From positions 1 to 64,000 of the forward strand of contig JAILZP010000015.1 in assembly GCA_023512435.1 (NCBI GenBank): a stretch of DNA of 64,000 nt, given 5' to 3'. This DNA is from Peptococcaceae bacterium (GTDB lineage: Bacteria; Bacillota; Desulfotomaculia; Desulfotomaculales; Desulfocucumaceae). Shown here one piece after another: positions 26,168-36,852 of the stretch. The number at the start of each line of letters is the position of its first letter. Position 1 is the first letter of the stretch. The notes under the pieces are model-generated. The model worked only from the letters and a program-made list of their open reading frames with translations. It was not told the origin of the DNA and made no database searches. The position numbers and the translations under genes were made by a program.

Positions 26168-27119
26168 ACCCTTTAACCCCGGCTTTCATCTTAATTGCCT
26201 CCCTGACGGCGGCCGCGATCCCGGACGGGGTCAGCCCGAATTTTTCCAGCAGCTCTTCCGGCTTCCCGGATTCCCCGAAAACGTCCGGCAGGCCCACCCG
26301 CTTCACCGGCACCGGGAAATTCCCGCAGACCGCCTCGCACACCGCCCCGCCGAGGCCGCCGATGACGCTGTGCTCCTCGGCGGTAACCAGGGCGCCGGTT
26401 TCCCGCGCGGCGGCAACCACCGCCTCAACGTCCAGCGGCTTGACGGTGTGCATGCTCAGCACTCGGCATTCAATCCCTTCTCCGGCCAGTACGGATGCGG
26501 CCTCCAGCGCCGCCGAAACCATGATCCCGGCGGCGATGACGGCGGCGTCCCGGCCTTCCCTCAGCACAACGGCCTTTCCCGGCACAAACCGGAAACCATC
26601 ACCGTGGACCGGGGGAACACCGGCCCGGCCCAGCCTGATGTACACCGGCCCCTCCATTTCGGCGGCAGCCCTCACCGCTCCGAAGGTTTCGGCCTCGTCC
26701 GCCGGGACAAAGACCGTCATGCTGGGCAGGCTTCTCATCAAGGCTATGTCCTCCACCGACTGGTGCGACCCGCCGTCCTCCCCCACCGTCACACCGGCGT
26801 GGGTGGCCGCGATTTTTACATTCAATCCGGCATAGGCCACTGAGTTCCTGATCTGTTCAAAGGCCCGGCCGGCGGCGAAAACGGCGAAGGTGCTGGCAAA
26901 GGGAATTTTTCCGGCCGACGCCAGCCCCGCGGCCGTCCCGATCATATTCTGCTCGGCGATGCCCATGTTGAAGAACCTGTCCGGGAACACTCCGGCAAAG
27001 TCCGCCGTCTTGGTGGACTTGGACAGGTCGGCGTCCAGGACCACCACCCTGCCGTTGAGCTTCCCCAACTCCGCCAGGGCCTTGCCGTAAGCCTCCCTGG
27101 TTGCCGTCTTTCCAGCCAT
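26166..27119 (-). CDS. Transketolase, C-terminal (pyrimidine plus C-terminal domain) subunit
   Basis: 317 residues. Split transketolases carry the second half as a separate protein. Seen: DADLSKSTKT near the start, MGIAEQNMIGTAAGLA (the glutamate that activates the thiamine ring), GEDGGSHQSVEDIALMRSLP and the C-terminal domain DVFGESGKPEELL. With the N-subunit it moves two-carbon units in the non-oxidative pentose pathway, supplying pentose and erythrose phosphates. GGAGG is 7 bases before ATG 27119; a GTG at 27122 overlapping the previous stop is the alternative. Confidence 0.94.
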   Translation of the reverse strand: MAGKTATREAYGKALAELGKLNGRVVVLDADLSKSTKTADFAGVFPDRFFNMGIAEQNMIGTAAGLASAGKIPFASTFAVFAAGRAFEQIRNSVAYAGLNVKIAATHAGVTVGEDGGSHQSVEDIALMRSLPSMTVFVPADEAETFGAVRAAAEMEGPVYIRLGRAGVPPVHGDGFRFVPGKAVVLREGRDAAVIAAGIMVSAALEAASVLAGEGIECRVLSMHTVKPLDVEAVVAAARETGALVTAEEHSVIGGLGGAVCEAVCGNFPVPVKRVGLPDVFGESGKPEELLEKFGLTPSGIAAAVREAIKMKAGVKG

Positions 27120-27121
27120 CA

Positions 27122-27967
27122 CTACCCCTCCCCCTCTACCGGACCCCGGTCCCCGAGTTCGGCCAGCGCCCTTTCAACCTCGCCGGGCTTGGGGGCCACG
27201 CCGTGCCAGCCCACCTGGTTCTCCATAAAGGAGACTCCCTTGCCCTTCACGGTTTCGGCCACGATCATCTGGGGCTTTCCCTTTACCGATCCGGCCTTTT
27301 CCAGCGCCCGCAGGATCCCGGCCATGTCGTGCCCGTCGATCACCTGCACGTCCCAGCCGAAAGCCCGCCACTTGTCCGGCACCGGCTCAGGGGACATGAC
27401 CTTTTCAATGGGACCGTCGATCTGCATCCGGTTGTGATCCAGAAAGGCGGTCAGGTTGTCCAGCTTGTAGTGGGCGGCGGCCATGGCGGCCTCCCAGACC
27501 TGACCCTCCTGGATTTCACCGTCGCCCAGCAGGACGTATACCCTGTAGTCAAGCCCGTCCAGCTTTCCGGCCAGGGCCACCCCGTTGGCCACCGAGAGAC
27601 CCTGGCCCAGGGATCCCGTGGACATCTCCACCCCGGGCAGCTTTTTCATGTCCGGGTGTCCCTGCAGGCGGCTGCCCAGCCTGCGCAGGGTATCCAGCTC
27701 CTCCCTGGGGAAAAAGCCCCTTTGGGCCAGGGCGGCGTACAGAACCGGGGCGGCATGTCCCTTGGAGAGGATGAAGCGGTCCCGGTCTGGCCGGCGCGGG
27801 TTTTGGGGGTCGATGCGCAGCACCTTGAAATACAGGGCCGCCACTATATCGGCGGCCGAGAGGGATCCCCCCGGATGGCCCGACCCGGCCCGTCCCAGCA
27901 TTCTGATAATGTCCTTCCGGATTTCATTGGCCCTGACCCTGAGCATTTCTATTTCCCTGTGGACCAT
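27122..27967 (-). CDS. Transketolase, N-terminal (thiamine diphosphate-binding) subunit
   Basis: 281 residues. Contains [27 protein letters not shown], and the ThDP motif [15 protein letters not shown] ... DHNRMQ, the GDG-x(25-30)-N pattern of thiamine enzymes. ATG at 27967 follows GGAGGAGG at 6-8 bases. It is followed without a gap by the C-subunit, so the two are made together. No promoter evident in the 35-base gap, so transcription may come from the yitT side. Confidence 0.94.
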   Translation of the reverse strand: MVHREIEMLRVRANEIRKDIIRMLGRAGSGHPGGSLSAADIVAALYFKVLRIDPQNPRRPDRDRFILSKGHAAPVLYAALAQRGFFPREELDTLRRLGSRLQGHPDMKKLPGVEMSTGSLGQGLSVANGVALAGKLDGLDYRVYVLLGDGEIQEGQVWEAAMAAAHYKLDNLTAFLDHNRMQIDGPIEKVMSPEPVPDKWRAFGWDVQVIDGHDMAGILRALEKAGSVKGKPQMIVAETVKGKGVSFMENQVGWHGVAPKPGEVERALAELGDRGPVEGEG

Positions 27968-28002
27968 AATCAACCTCCTCCACACCGCTTGCTGCTTGTC
28001 GC

Positions 28003-28881
28003 TTACCGCTTTAACGGCTTAAAGCCCTCGCCCAGCACCTCGTGAACACCCGCCAGGATTACAAAGGCCCGGCTGTCCACCTGCCGCACCAGGTCTTTCA
28101 GCCTGGTAACCTCGGACCTGTTCACCACCACCAGCAGGACATCCCTGTCCGCCCCGGAATAGGCCCCCCTCCCCCGCAGCACCGTGGCGCCCCTGTCCAT
28201 CTCCCGCAAAACCGCCCCGGCCATTTTTACGGGATCGTTGGAGATGATGAAAAAAGCCTTGGCGTAGCTTATGCCCTCCTGCACCAGGTCGATCAGCCAG
28301 GCCGTGACAAATATTGTAATCATCGCGTACATGGCCAGTTCCCAGGAATGGAATGTGAACCCTGCGGCCAGCACCACCGCCGCGTCCACCACGAACAAAA
28401 GCTGGCCCACGTTGGCCCCGGTATAGGTGCGCAGGACCGCCGCGGCCAGGTCTGTGCCGCCTGTGGTCCCCCTGTATCTGAAAACCAGGCCCAGGCCCAG
28501 GCCCACCAGCACCCCCCCGAAAAGGCTGGCCAGCAGGGGATCCCGCGTAACCACGGGCATAAAGGGGGCCAGGGCGTCGATCAGAAAAGAAAGGCTGACC
28601 GTCCCGTACAGGGACCGGAAGCCGAACTTGAGTCCCAGGCGGTACACCCCCATTAAAAAAAGGGGCACGTTTAAAATGAGCATGGTCATGCCCACCGGGA
28701 CCCCCAGGAGGTAGTGCAGGACGGTGGCCAGCCCGCTCACTCCCCCGGCGGCGATTTTTGACGGAATAAGAAAAAGGTCCAGCCCCAGGGCGGTCAGCAG
28801 CACCCCCAGGGTGACTCCCGCAATTTCGGAAACCGTTCCCAGGATCACGGTCATGCGCTCCCACACCTTCGAGAGTAGCAT
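28003..28881 (-). CDS. YitT-family membrane protein (DUF161 plus DUF2179)
   Basis: 292 residues. Five to six membrane segments over about 15-190 ([21 protein letters not shown] is the family repeat), then a soluble C-terminal DUF2179 domain at about 200-285 ([38 protein letters not shown]). Common in Firmicutes in several copies; a transport role is suspected but unproven. A TGTCGAA core lies 27 bases upstream of the start on the same strand. Confidence 0.9.
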   Translation of the reverse strand: MLLSKVWERMTVILGTVSEIAGVTLGVLLTALGLDLFLIPSKIAAGGVSGLATVLHYLLGVPVGMTMLILNVPLFLMGVYRLGLKFGFRSLYGTVSLSFLIDALAPFMPVVTRDPLLASLFGGVLVGLGLGLVFRYRGTTGGTDLAAAVLRTYTGANVGQLLFVVDAAVVLAAGFTFHSWELAMYAMITIFVTAWLIDLVQEGISYAKAFFIISNDPVKMAGAVLREMDRGATVLRGRGAYSGADRDVLLVVVNRSEVTRLKDLVRQVDSRAFVILAGVHEVLGEGFKPLKR

Positions 28882-28907
28882 TTCCCATACCTGGAACCGA
28901 AATTACT

Positions 28908-28914
28908 TTCGACA
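28908..28914 (-). promoter_or_regulatory. Spo0A-core-like heptamer upstream of yitT
   Basis: TGTCGAA on the minus strand, followed by AGT rather than AAA; only the core matches. Listed because several similar cores occur in gaps of this window. Confidence 0.25.
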
Positions 28915-28967
28915 TATTATTCTTTTTTGGAGGATGCGAATCCTTTTTTATTTATGAATAAATTATA

Positions 28968-28995
28968 GGACCCCCGCCCCGGCCGGCGGAGGTCC
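28968..28995 (-). terminator. GC-rich hairpin after the acyl-CoA synthetase gene
   Basis: GGACC-CCGCC pairs with GGCGG-GGTCC around a GGCCGG loop region. A TATAAT follows on the minus strand rather than a T-run, so this may be a weak terminator or part of the yitT promoter region. Confidence 0.4.
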
Positions 28996-29022
28996 GCGCG
29001 TTTCACCCCTTTGGTTGACTGT

Positions 29023-30690
29023 TTATGGCTTCGGATTTTGCCTGGCCTCTTCCTCCTCCCTCAGGATCCTGCGCAGGATCTTGCCCACCGCAGATTTGGG
29101 CAGGGAGTCCCGGAACTCCACCAATTTAGGCGCTTTGTAGGCGGCCAGCCTCTCCCGGCAGTAGGCGATGATCTCCTCCGGGGAGGCCGTTTCCCCCGGT
29201 TTCAGGACCACGTAAGCCTTTACCGTTTCTCCGCGGTACTGGTCCTTGATCCCCACGGCCACGGCGTCGGCCACCTTGGGGTGGCTGTAAAGCACTTCGT
29301 CGATCTCCCGGGGGTAAATGTTGTAGCCTCCGGCGATGATCATATCCTTCTTCCTGTCCACCACGAAGAGGTAGCCGTCCTCGTCCCTGACGGCTATGTC
29401 CCCGGTGTAAAGCCAGCCGTCCCTAAGCTGCCTTGCCGTCTCCCCGGGGTTGTTCCAGTAGCCCTGCATGACCAGGGGGCTCCTGATGATGATTTCCCCG
29501 GGCTCGCCCGGAGGAACCTCCCTGGTTCCCTCCTCGATGTCCACCAGCCGGACGTCGGTGTCGGGGAAGGGGATCCCGATGCTCCCCGCCTTCTTCAGCC
29601 CCAGGACGGGGTTGGAAATCCCCAGGGAGGTGGATTCGGTCAGCCCGTACCCCTCGCTGAAGTTGATCCCCATGTCCCTGACCTGGTCGATCAGCTCCAC
29701 CGGCATGGGGGCGGCCCCCGAATTCAACAGCTTCAGCTTCCGGTCCATCTCCAGCTCCCCGGCCCTGGGGTGGTTGATGATGGCGTTGATCATGGTCGGA
29801 ACGGCCGGAAAGAAGTATATTTCCTTGAACCGGGACATGATGTCCATCATCTCGTCGATGTTGAAACGGGGGACCAGGATCTGGGTGGAGCAGGTGAAAA
29901 CGGAGTAGTTCATGACCACTATATTCCCGTAAACGTGAAAGAACGGCAGGACGGCCATGACGTAGCGCCTGTCCACCGAGTAGAGCTGCTGGGTCACCTT
30001 TCCCCAGAGGGCGCACTGCAAGGTGGCCGCCACCAGGTTGGCGTGGGTCAGCACGGCCCCCTTGGGAAGGCCGGTGGTTCCCCCGGTATAGTTGATCATG
30101 GCCACGTCCTCCGGCCCCACCTGGACCCGGGGCCGCCTGCAGGAGGCGCATCCCTCCAGGAGGTCCGAAAAATGGATCCAGCCCGGCTCCATGTCCAGGT
30201 CGGCAGCCGTACTCCGGGGCATCCCCTTTATAAAGTCGGTGGGCCTGGTTACGATCACCCTGGGGATCTCCACCTCCCGGCAGAGGGCCTTAATCGCCGG
30301 AACAACCGTGTCGAAGGTAATCAGGGTGGTGATGCCGGCGTTCCCGGCCATGAATGTCAACTCGCCCGGAGTGTACAGGGGGTTCAGGTTAACCACCACC
30401 GCCCCCAGGGACATCACGGCGTAGTAGGAGATCACGTACTGGGGGATGTTGGGCAGGTGGATCCCCACCCGGTCCCCCTTCTGTATCCCCAGGGACCCCA
30501 GGGCGTTGGCCATGCGCAGGATCAGGCCGCGCAGCTCCCAGAAGGATATCTCGGTGCCGTAAAAATACAGGGCCGCCTTGTCGGGGTACGCTCCGGCCGG
30601 AATTTGCAACAGTTCATGGACCGGCAGCCGGGGGTAGCGGATGGTGGCGGGCACATCGTAGTCATAGTGACGGTGCCAGGGCTTTTCCAT
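29023..30690 (-). CDS. Long-chain fatty-acid--CoA ligase (AMP-forming)
   Basis: 555 residues, full length. AMP-binding motif YTGGTTGLPKGAVLTHAN near 190, GYGLTEST near 335, YTGDIAVRDEDGYLFVVDRKK near 430, GGYNIYPREIDEVL and the C-terminal catalytic lysine in SAVGKILRR near 540. Activates fatty acids with ATP and CoA in the cytoplasm. No beta-oxidation genes are beside it. Substrate chain length cannot be read from sequence. Confidence 0.93.
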   Translation of the reverse strand: MEKPWHRHYDYDVPATIRYPRLPVHELLQIPAGAYPDKAALYFYGTEISFWELRGLILRMANALGSLGIQKGDRVGIHLPNIPQYVISYYAVMSLGAVVVNLNPLYTPGELTFMAGNAGITTLITFDTVVPAIKALCREVEIPRVIVTRPTDFIKGMPRSTAADLDMEPGWIHFSDLLEGCASCRRPRVQVGPEDVAMINYTGGTTGLPKGAVLTHANLVAATLQCALWGKVTQQLYSVDRRYVMAVLPFFHVYGNIVVMNYSVFTCSTQILVPRFNIDEMMDIMSRFKEIYFFPAVPTMINAIINHPRAGELEMDRKLKLLNSGAAPMPVELIDQVRDMGINFSEGYGLTESTSLGISNPVLGLKKAGSIGIPFPDTDVRLVDIEEGTREVPPGEPGEIIIRSPLVMQGYWNNPGETARQLRDGWLYTGDIAVRDEDGYLFVVDRKKDMIIAGGYNIYPREIDEVLYSHPKVADAVAVGIKDQYRGETVKAYVVLKPGETASPEEIIAYCRERLAAYKAPKLVEFRDSLPKSAVGKILRRILREEEEARQNPKP

Positions 30691-30809
30691 AAACCAAAAC
30701 CTCCCTGGGGTTGCGCATGAACCCCGTAATTTATTTAACTTTTATGACTATTTAAACTTTTTTATTATTTCTATACCGGAATGTTTTTTCCTTTTGTTTT
30801 TCTCCAGGT

Positions 30810-30837
30810 GAAAAAAATGAGGGCGCCTTCGCGCCCT
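30810..30837 (-). terminator. Rho-independent terminator of prfB
   Basis: Minus strand AGGGCGC-GAAG-GCGCCCT, then CATTTTTTT. The first stem base overlaps the prfB stop codon. Confidence 0.88.
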
Positions 30838-31941
30838 TACTGTTTCCTGGCGTTCTCCCTCAAAAACGAGGAGATGAACACATCTATTTCGCCATCCATC
30901 ACGGCGTTGACGTTTCCCACCTCCACCCCGGTGCGGTGATCCTTGACCAGACTGTAGGGGTGGAAAACATAGGACCTGATCTGGCTGCCCCAGGCTATTT
31001 CCATCTGTTCCCCCCGCAGGGCCGAAAGCTCGGCCTCCTTCTTTTTTATCTCCAGGTCCAGGAGCTTTGCCCTGAGAAGCTTCATGGCGGTGTTGCGGTT
31101 GGAGATCTGGGACCTTTCGCTCTGGCACTGCACCACTATGCCCGTGGGCAGGTGGGTTATGCGCACCGCCGAATCGGTCTTGTTTACGTGCTGGCCCCCG
31201 GCCCCCCCGGAACGGAAGGTGTCTATCTTCAGGTCCTCCGGGTTTATTTCCACCTCCACGTCCTCCTGGACCTCGGGCAGCACGTCCACCGAGGCGAAGG
31301 AGGTGTGGCGGCGGCCGGCGGCGTCGAAGGGCGAAATCCTCACCAGCCGGTGCACCCCTTTTTCCGACCGCAGGTACCCGTACGCGTTTGTCCCCACCAC
31401 TTCTATGGCGGCGCTCTTTACCCCGGCCTCGTCGCCGGGAAGCAAATCCACCACGGTAGCCTTGTAACCGTGGTCCTCGGCCCAGCGCAGGTACATGCGC
31501 ATCAGCATCTCCACCCAGTCCTGGGCCTCGGTTCCTCCCGCCCCGGCATGCAGGGATATGATGGCGTTGCCCCGGTCGTAGGGCCCGTTCAAGAGCACCT
31601 CCAGCTCCGTTTCCCCAACCCGGCGCAGCAGTTCTTTAATTTCGCCCTGGACCTCCCGGGCCGTCTCCTGGTCGTCCTCCTCCCGGCCCAGTTCCAGGAG
31701 CACCCTGGCATCCTCGCACTTACGCTGCAGGGTCCGGAAAGAAGCGATTCTTTCCTTGAGGCCGGCCAAGGCCTGGGTTACCTTCTGGGCCTCCTCCAGG
31801 TCGTCCCAGAAGCCCGGGTCCGTCATCCTCCGCTCCAGAAGTTCGGCTTCCTGTTCCTTCCGGGCTATGTCAAAGAGAAACCCTCAAATCTTCAAGGCGT
31901 TTTTCAATTGATTCCAGTTCCCGGTCAAGGTCGGCGTACAT
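30837..31941 (-). CDS. prfB: Peptide chain release factor 2 with programmed +1 frameshift
   Basis: RF2 ends translation at UGA and UAA. The gene is in two frames: 23 codons from ATG 31941 (MYADLDRELES, GAGGTGA 8-14 bases upstream) end at an in-frame TGA (31872-31870); after a +1 shift at CTT-TGA-C the frame continues DIARKEQEAELLERR and then MTDPGFWDD to the stop at 30837. The joined protein is about 367 residues, the normal RF2 length. Seen: SPF codon-recognition motif in RISPFDAAGRRHTS and GGQ catalytic motif in SGGAGGQHVNKTD. RF2 shortage would raise frameshifting, giving autoregulation. Confidence 0.96.
31869..31885 (-). other. Programmed frameshift site of prfB
   Basis: Minus strand GAGGG, five bases, then CTT TGA C. 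The CTT slip codon is 31875-31873, the stop 31872-31870, and the GAGGG acts as the internal Shine-Dalgarno-like element. It corresponds to the known AGGGGGTATCTTTGAC element, with a shorter G-run. Confidence 0.92.
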
Positions 31942-31982
31942 CCCAATCACCTCATTTTTGCTTATACTGCTTTACTTTCTGG

Positions 31983-32152
31983 TCAGAACTCAGAATTCAG
32001 AACCCAGAACTCAGAATAGGGTGCATGTTATCCTTTCCCGTCTTTGAAATAGCCCTTGGAATTAGCTGCCTAATCAGCGTCGCTTACCTTAAAAATACCG
32101 TCATTCCGGCTTTCACCATTCTGGATTCTGGCTCCTGGATTCTGAATTCCCT
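31983..32152. repeat. Paired periodic tracts between prfB and secA
   Basis: 31983-32018 is a CAGAACTC/CAGAATTC-type tract; 32119-32152 is a TTCTGGATTC/TCCTGGATTC tract, roughly its inverted counterpart. They frame about 100 bases that carry nothing recognisable in the 223-base gap upstream of prfB and downstream of secA. Confidence 0.65.
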
Positions 32153-32164
32153 CATAAGAATTAC

Positions 32165-34804
<2,640 letters not shown>

Positions 34805-34941
34805 ACCTCTATATCAAATCCTTTCAGCCTTCTTCAACGGGACCGCGGAAAGCCCGCCCGCCGTGTTCCCGGCATTCCTTCAGCCCCGGTACAAAAAGAT
34901 TTTATCAGAGCATCGGAATACATGCAAGGCCGTGAAAAGCC

Positions 34942-34965
34942 GGGGGCGCATTGACATGCGCCCCC
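34942..34965 (-). terminator. Terminator or attenuator between hpf and secA
   Basis: Minus strand GGGGGCGCAT-GTCA-ATGCGCCCCC, a perfect 10-bp stem, then GGCTTTTC, a modest T-run. A TATAAT (34986-34981 region) lies between the hpf stop and this hairpin, so it could also attenuate a secA transcript. Confidence 0.7.
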
Positions 34966-34993
34966 TCCGCAGGCATTTATATTATACCCTTCG

Positions 34994-35515
34994 TCAGAAG
35001 GTGGGTTCGATCAGCCCGTAATTGCCGTCCTTCCGCTTATAAACCACATTCACCTGTTCGGTCTCGGCGTTTGAAAAGACAAAGAAGCTGTGGCCCAGCA
35101 AATTCATCTGCAGCACCGCCTCATCAATGTCCATGGGCTTGATGGCGAAGCGCTTGGTTCTGACCACCCGGGGCCCGAAATCCTCCTCCGCCTGCGCCGC
35201 CTGCCTGCCTTCGGAATTCCCCTTGCCGGCGCGCTTTATCAGCCTTCCCTTGTACCTTTCAATCTGTTTCTCCAGCTTCTCCACCACCATGTCGGTGGAC
35301 GCGTACATATCGCCGGTGGTTTCCTCACCCCTCAGGATCATTCCGTTGATCGGGATGGTTACCTCAATGCGGTGCGAATCTTTTTCCACCGTCAGGGTGA
35401 CCTGGACGTCCCCAAGGTTGTCGAGATACTTGTCCAGCTTTCCAAGGCGCTTTTCCACGTAATCCTTGAGGGCTCCCGTGACCTCCATGTTTCTTCCCCG
35501 CACCTGTACCTTCAC
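34994..35515 (-). CDS. hpf: Ribosome hibernation promoting factor, long form
   Basis: 173 residues. N-terminal HPF/RaiA domain at about 1-100 (MKVQVRGRNMEVTGALKDYVEKRL), a charged linker, and the C-terminal dimerisation domain at about 118-173 (IDEAVLQMNLLGHSFFVFSNAETEQVNVVYKR, given here in parts: IDEAVLQMNLLGHSF and FVFSNAETEQVNVVYKR). Long HPFs join two 70S ribosomes into inactive 100S particles in stationary phase. GTG start at 35515 gives the complete conserved N-terminus. Confidence 0.95.
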   Translation of the reverse strand: MKVQVRGRNMEVTGALKDYVEKRLGKLDKYLDNLGDVQVTLTVEKDSHRIEVTIPINGMILRGEETTGDMYASTDMVVEKLEKQIERYKGRLIKRAGKGNSEGRQAAQAEEDFGPRVVRTKRFAIKPMDIDEAVLQMNLLGHSFFVFSNAETEQVNVVYKRKDGNYGLIEPTF

Positions 35516-35589
35516 GCTGCCGACAACTCCTTTCAGGTCTTATTTAAATCCCTGTGGAAGTCAAAATCCTTTCATTCCGCCTTATTTTT

Positions 35590-35614
35590 AAAAAACCCCA
35601 GTAGTCAACTGGGG
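35590..35614 (-). terminator. Rho-independent terminator of the cold-shock gene
   Basis: Minus strand CCCCAGT-TGACT-ACTGGGG followed by TTTTTT, 9 bases past the stop. Confidence 0.92.
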
Positions 35615-35622
35615 TGGGGTGG

Positions 35623-35826
35623 TCATAGTTTTATCACGTTAGCCGCCTGCGGCCCTCGGGCCCCGTCTACGATATCGAATTCCACCTGCTGTCCCTCGTT
35701 CAGGGTTTTAAAGCCTTCACCCTGAATCGCCGAGTAATGGACAAACACGTCTCCTCCGTCCTCGCGCTCGATAAACCCGTATCCTTTCTCCGCGCTGAAC
35801 CACTTGACTTTCCCTTGCACAAACAT
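35623..35826 (-). CDS. Cold-shock-domain protein (CspA/CspB family)
   Basis: 67 residues, normal family size. RNP1 KGYGFIERE and RNP2 VFVHYSAI are both present, so it binds single-stranded RNA or DNA. Monocistronic by its terminator. The upstream gap holds DnaA-box-like and Spo0A-like sequences (35920-35992). Confidence 0.97.
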   Translation of the reverse strand: MFVQGKVKWFSAEKGYGFIEREDGGDVFVHYSAIQGEGFKTLNEGQQVEFDIVDGARGPQAANVIKL

Positions 35827-35919
35827 TCCTCCTAAAATATATATCCGGGGTGCTTGAATGTTATCACAATCTAATGTTCAAGTCAAGGGTTTCCAGGTTT
35901 GGGCAAATTACGGCCCCCT

Positions 35920-35992
35920 GTCGAAAATAACCTGGCAGGACAGGTCCTGTGGAATAAAATCCTGTGGATAATGTGAATAAGTCTGTTAATAA
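35920..35992 (+). promoter_or_regulatory. Cluster of DnaA boxes with an adjacent Spo0A core
   Basis: TGTGGATAA (35963-35971) and TGTGAATAA (35972-35980) are two abutting perfect matches to the DnaA box (TTATNCACA, complement). Near matches lie at 35948-35957 (one-base insertion) and 35984-35992 (TGTTAATAA). TGTCGAAAA, a Spo0A-core match, is at 35920-35928. The 252-base gap between comF and csp otherwise contains the csp leader and an AT-rich stretch. Confidence 0.55.
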
Positions 35993-36078
35993 CCGTTATA
36001 AAAAGGGTTTCTTGTTCTGCAAACATGTTCCTGAAAAATTTTTTTGTCTAAATTTCGTGCCCGGAATGGAATAATATG

Positions 36079-36852
36079 TTATTTTTTAGACCCTGCCCCC
36101 GCCGGGACGGCAGCCGGGAACGTCCTCCCGGCCGCCGCCGCGATGCAGATAACTGTCGCCGCGCCGCCTCTGACCAGGGTTTCTGACACATTATTCAGCG
36201 TGGAACCGGTGGTAACGACATCATCAACCACCAAAACGGTTTTCCCCCTTACGGCGCCCGGATCGCCGATCCGGAACGCGCCGGCAAGATTAGCCTCCCT
36301 GCCGGCCCTGTCCAGGCCTGTCTGGGGCGGGGTCTCCCTGATCTTCCGCAGCACGGGCAGCAGGGGAATCTTCATCTTTTCGGCCAGCCCGAAGGCCAGC
36401 AGTTCCGACTGGTTGAAACCCCTCTGCCGCAGCCTTTCCGGAGAAAGGGGCACCGGGGCGATCACCTGGGCCATTATATAGTATGGATTGTTTTCCACCG
36501 CTTGAAACATCAGGCCGGAAAGGTGGGCGGCCAGGCCCTTCCTGCCCGTATACTTGAGCCTCTGCACCGCGTCCCTCAGTTCCTCCTGGTATGGGCCGGC
36601 CGCCCTGGCCTGCTGAAAAAACCGGCCCTCAACTGCACAATCCCGGCAAAGAACGGCTTCATCCATCACCGGGGCTTCCGGCGGCCGCTGAAAATACCTG
36701 CCGCACCTGAAGCAGACCGGCTCCCGGCGGTACCCGGCAATTTTATTCAGGCAGCCGGGGCAGACGCCGATATCCTCCTGAGGCGACCCGCACAGCGGGC
36801 ACGCCAGGCGGGGAGGGAACAGGAGATCGATAAGTCCCGCAATCAGTTTCAA
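36079..36852 (-). CDS. ComF-family amidophosphoribosyltransferase-like protein
   Basis: 257 residues. N-terminal zinc-binding cysteines (CPLCG, CPGC, CFRCG, CRDC over 15-75) and a PRTase domain with PRPP loop VLVVDDVVTTGSTL near 205 and RGFNQSE near 150. ComF in B. subtilis is needed for DNA uptake in transformation, though the precise reaction is unclear. Its ATG overlaps the stop of the GGDEF gene by four bases, so they are coupled. Confidence 0.92.
   Translation of the reverse strand: MKLIAGLIDLLFPPRLACPLCGSPQEDIGVCPGCLNKIAGYRREPVCFRCGRYFQRPPEAPVMDEAVLCRDCAVEGRFFQQARAAGPYQEELRDAVQRLKYTGRKGLAAHLSGLMFQAVENNPYYIMAQVIAPVPLSPERLRQRGFNQSELLAFGLAEKMKIPLLPVLRKIRETPPQTGLDRAGREANLAGAFRIGDPGAVRGKTVLVVDDVVTTGSTLNNVSETLVRGGAATVICIAAAAGRTFPAAVPAGAGSKK

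Noticed and set aside
35941-35995. Replication origin suggested by DnaA boxes
   Set aside because: No dnaA, dnaN, gyr or DUE-like unit nearby; only a local cluster is supported.
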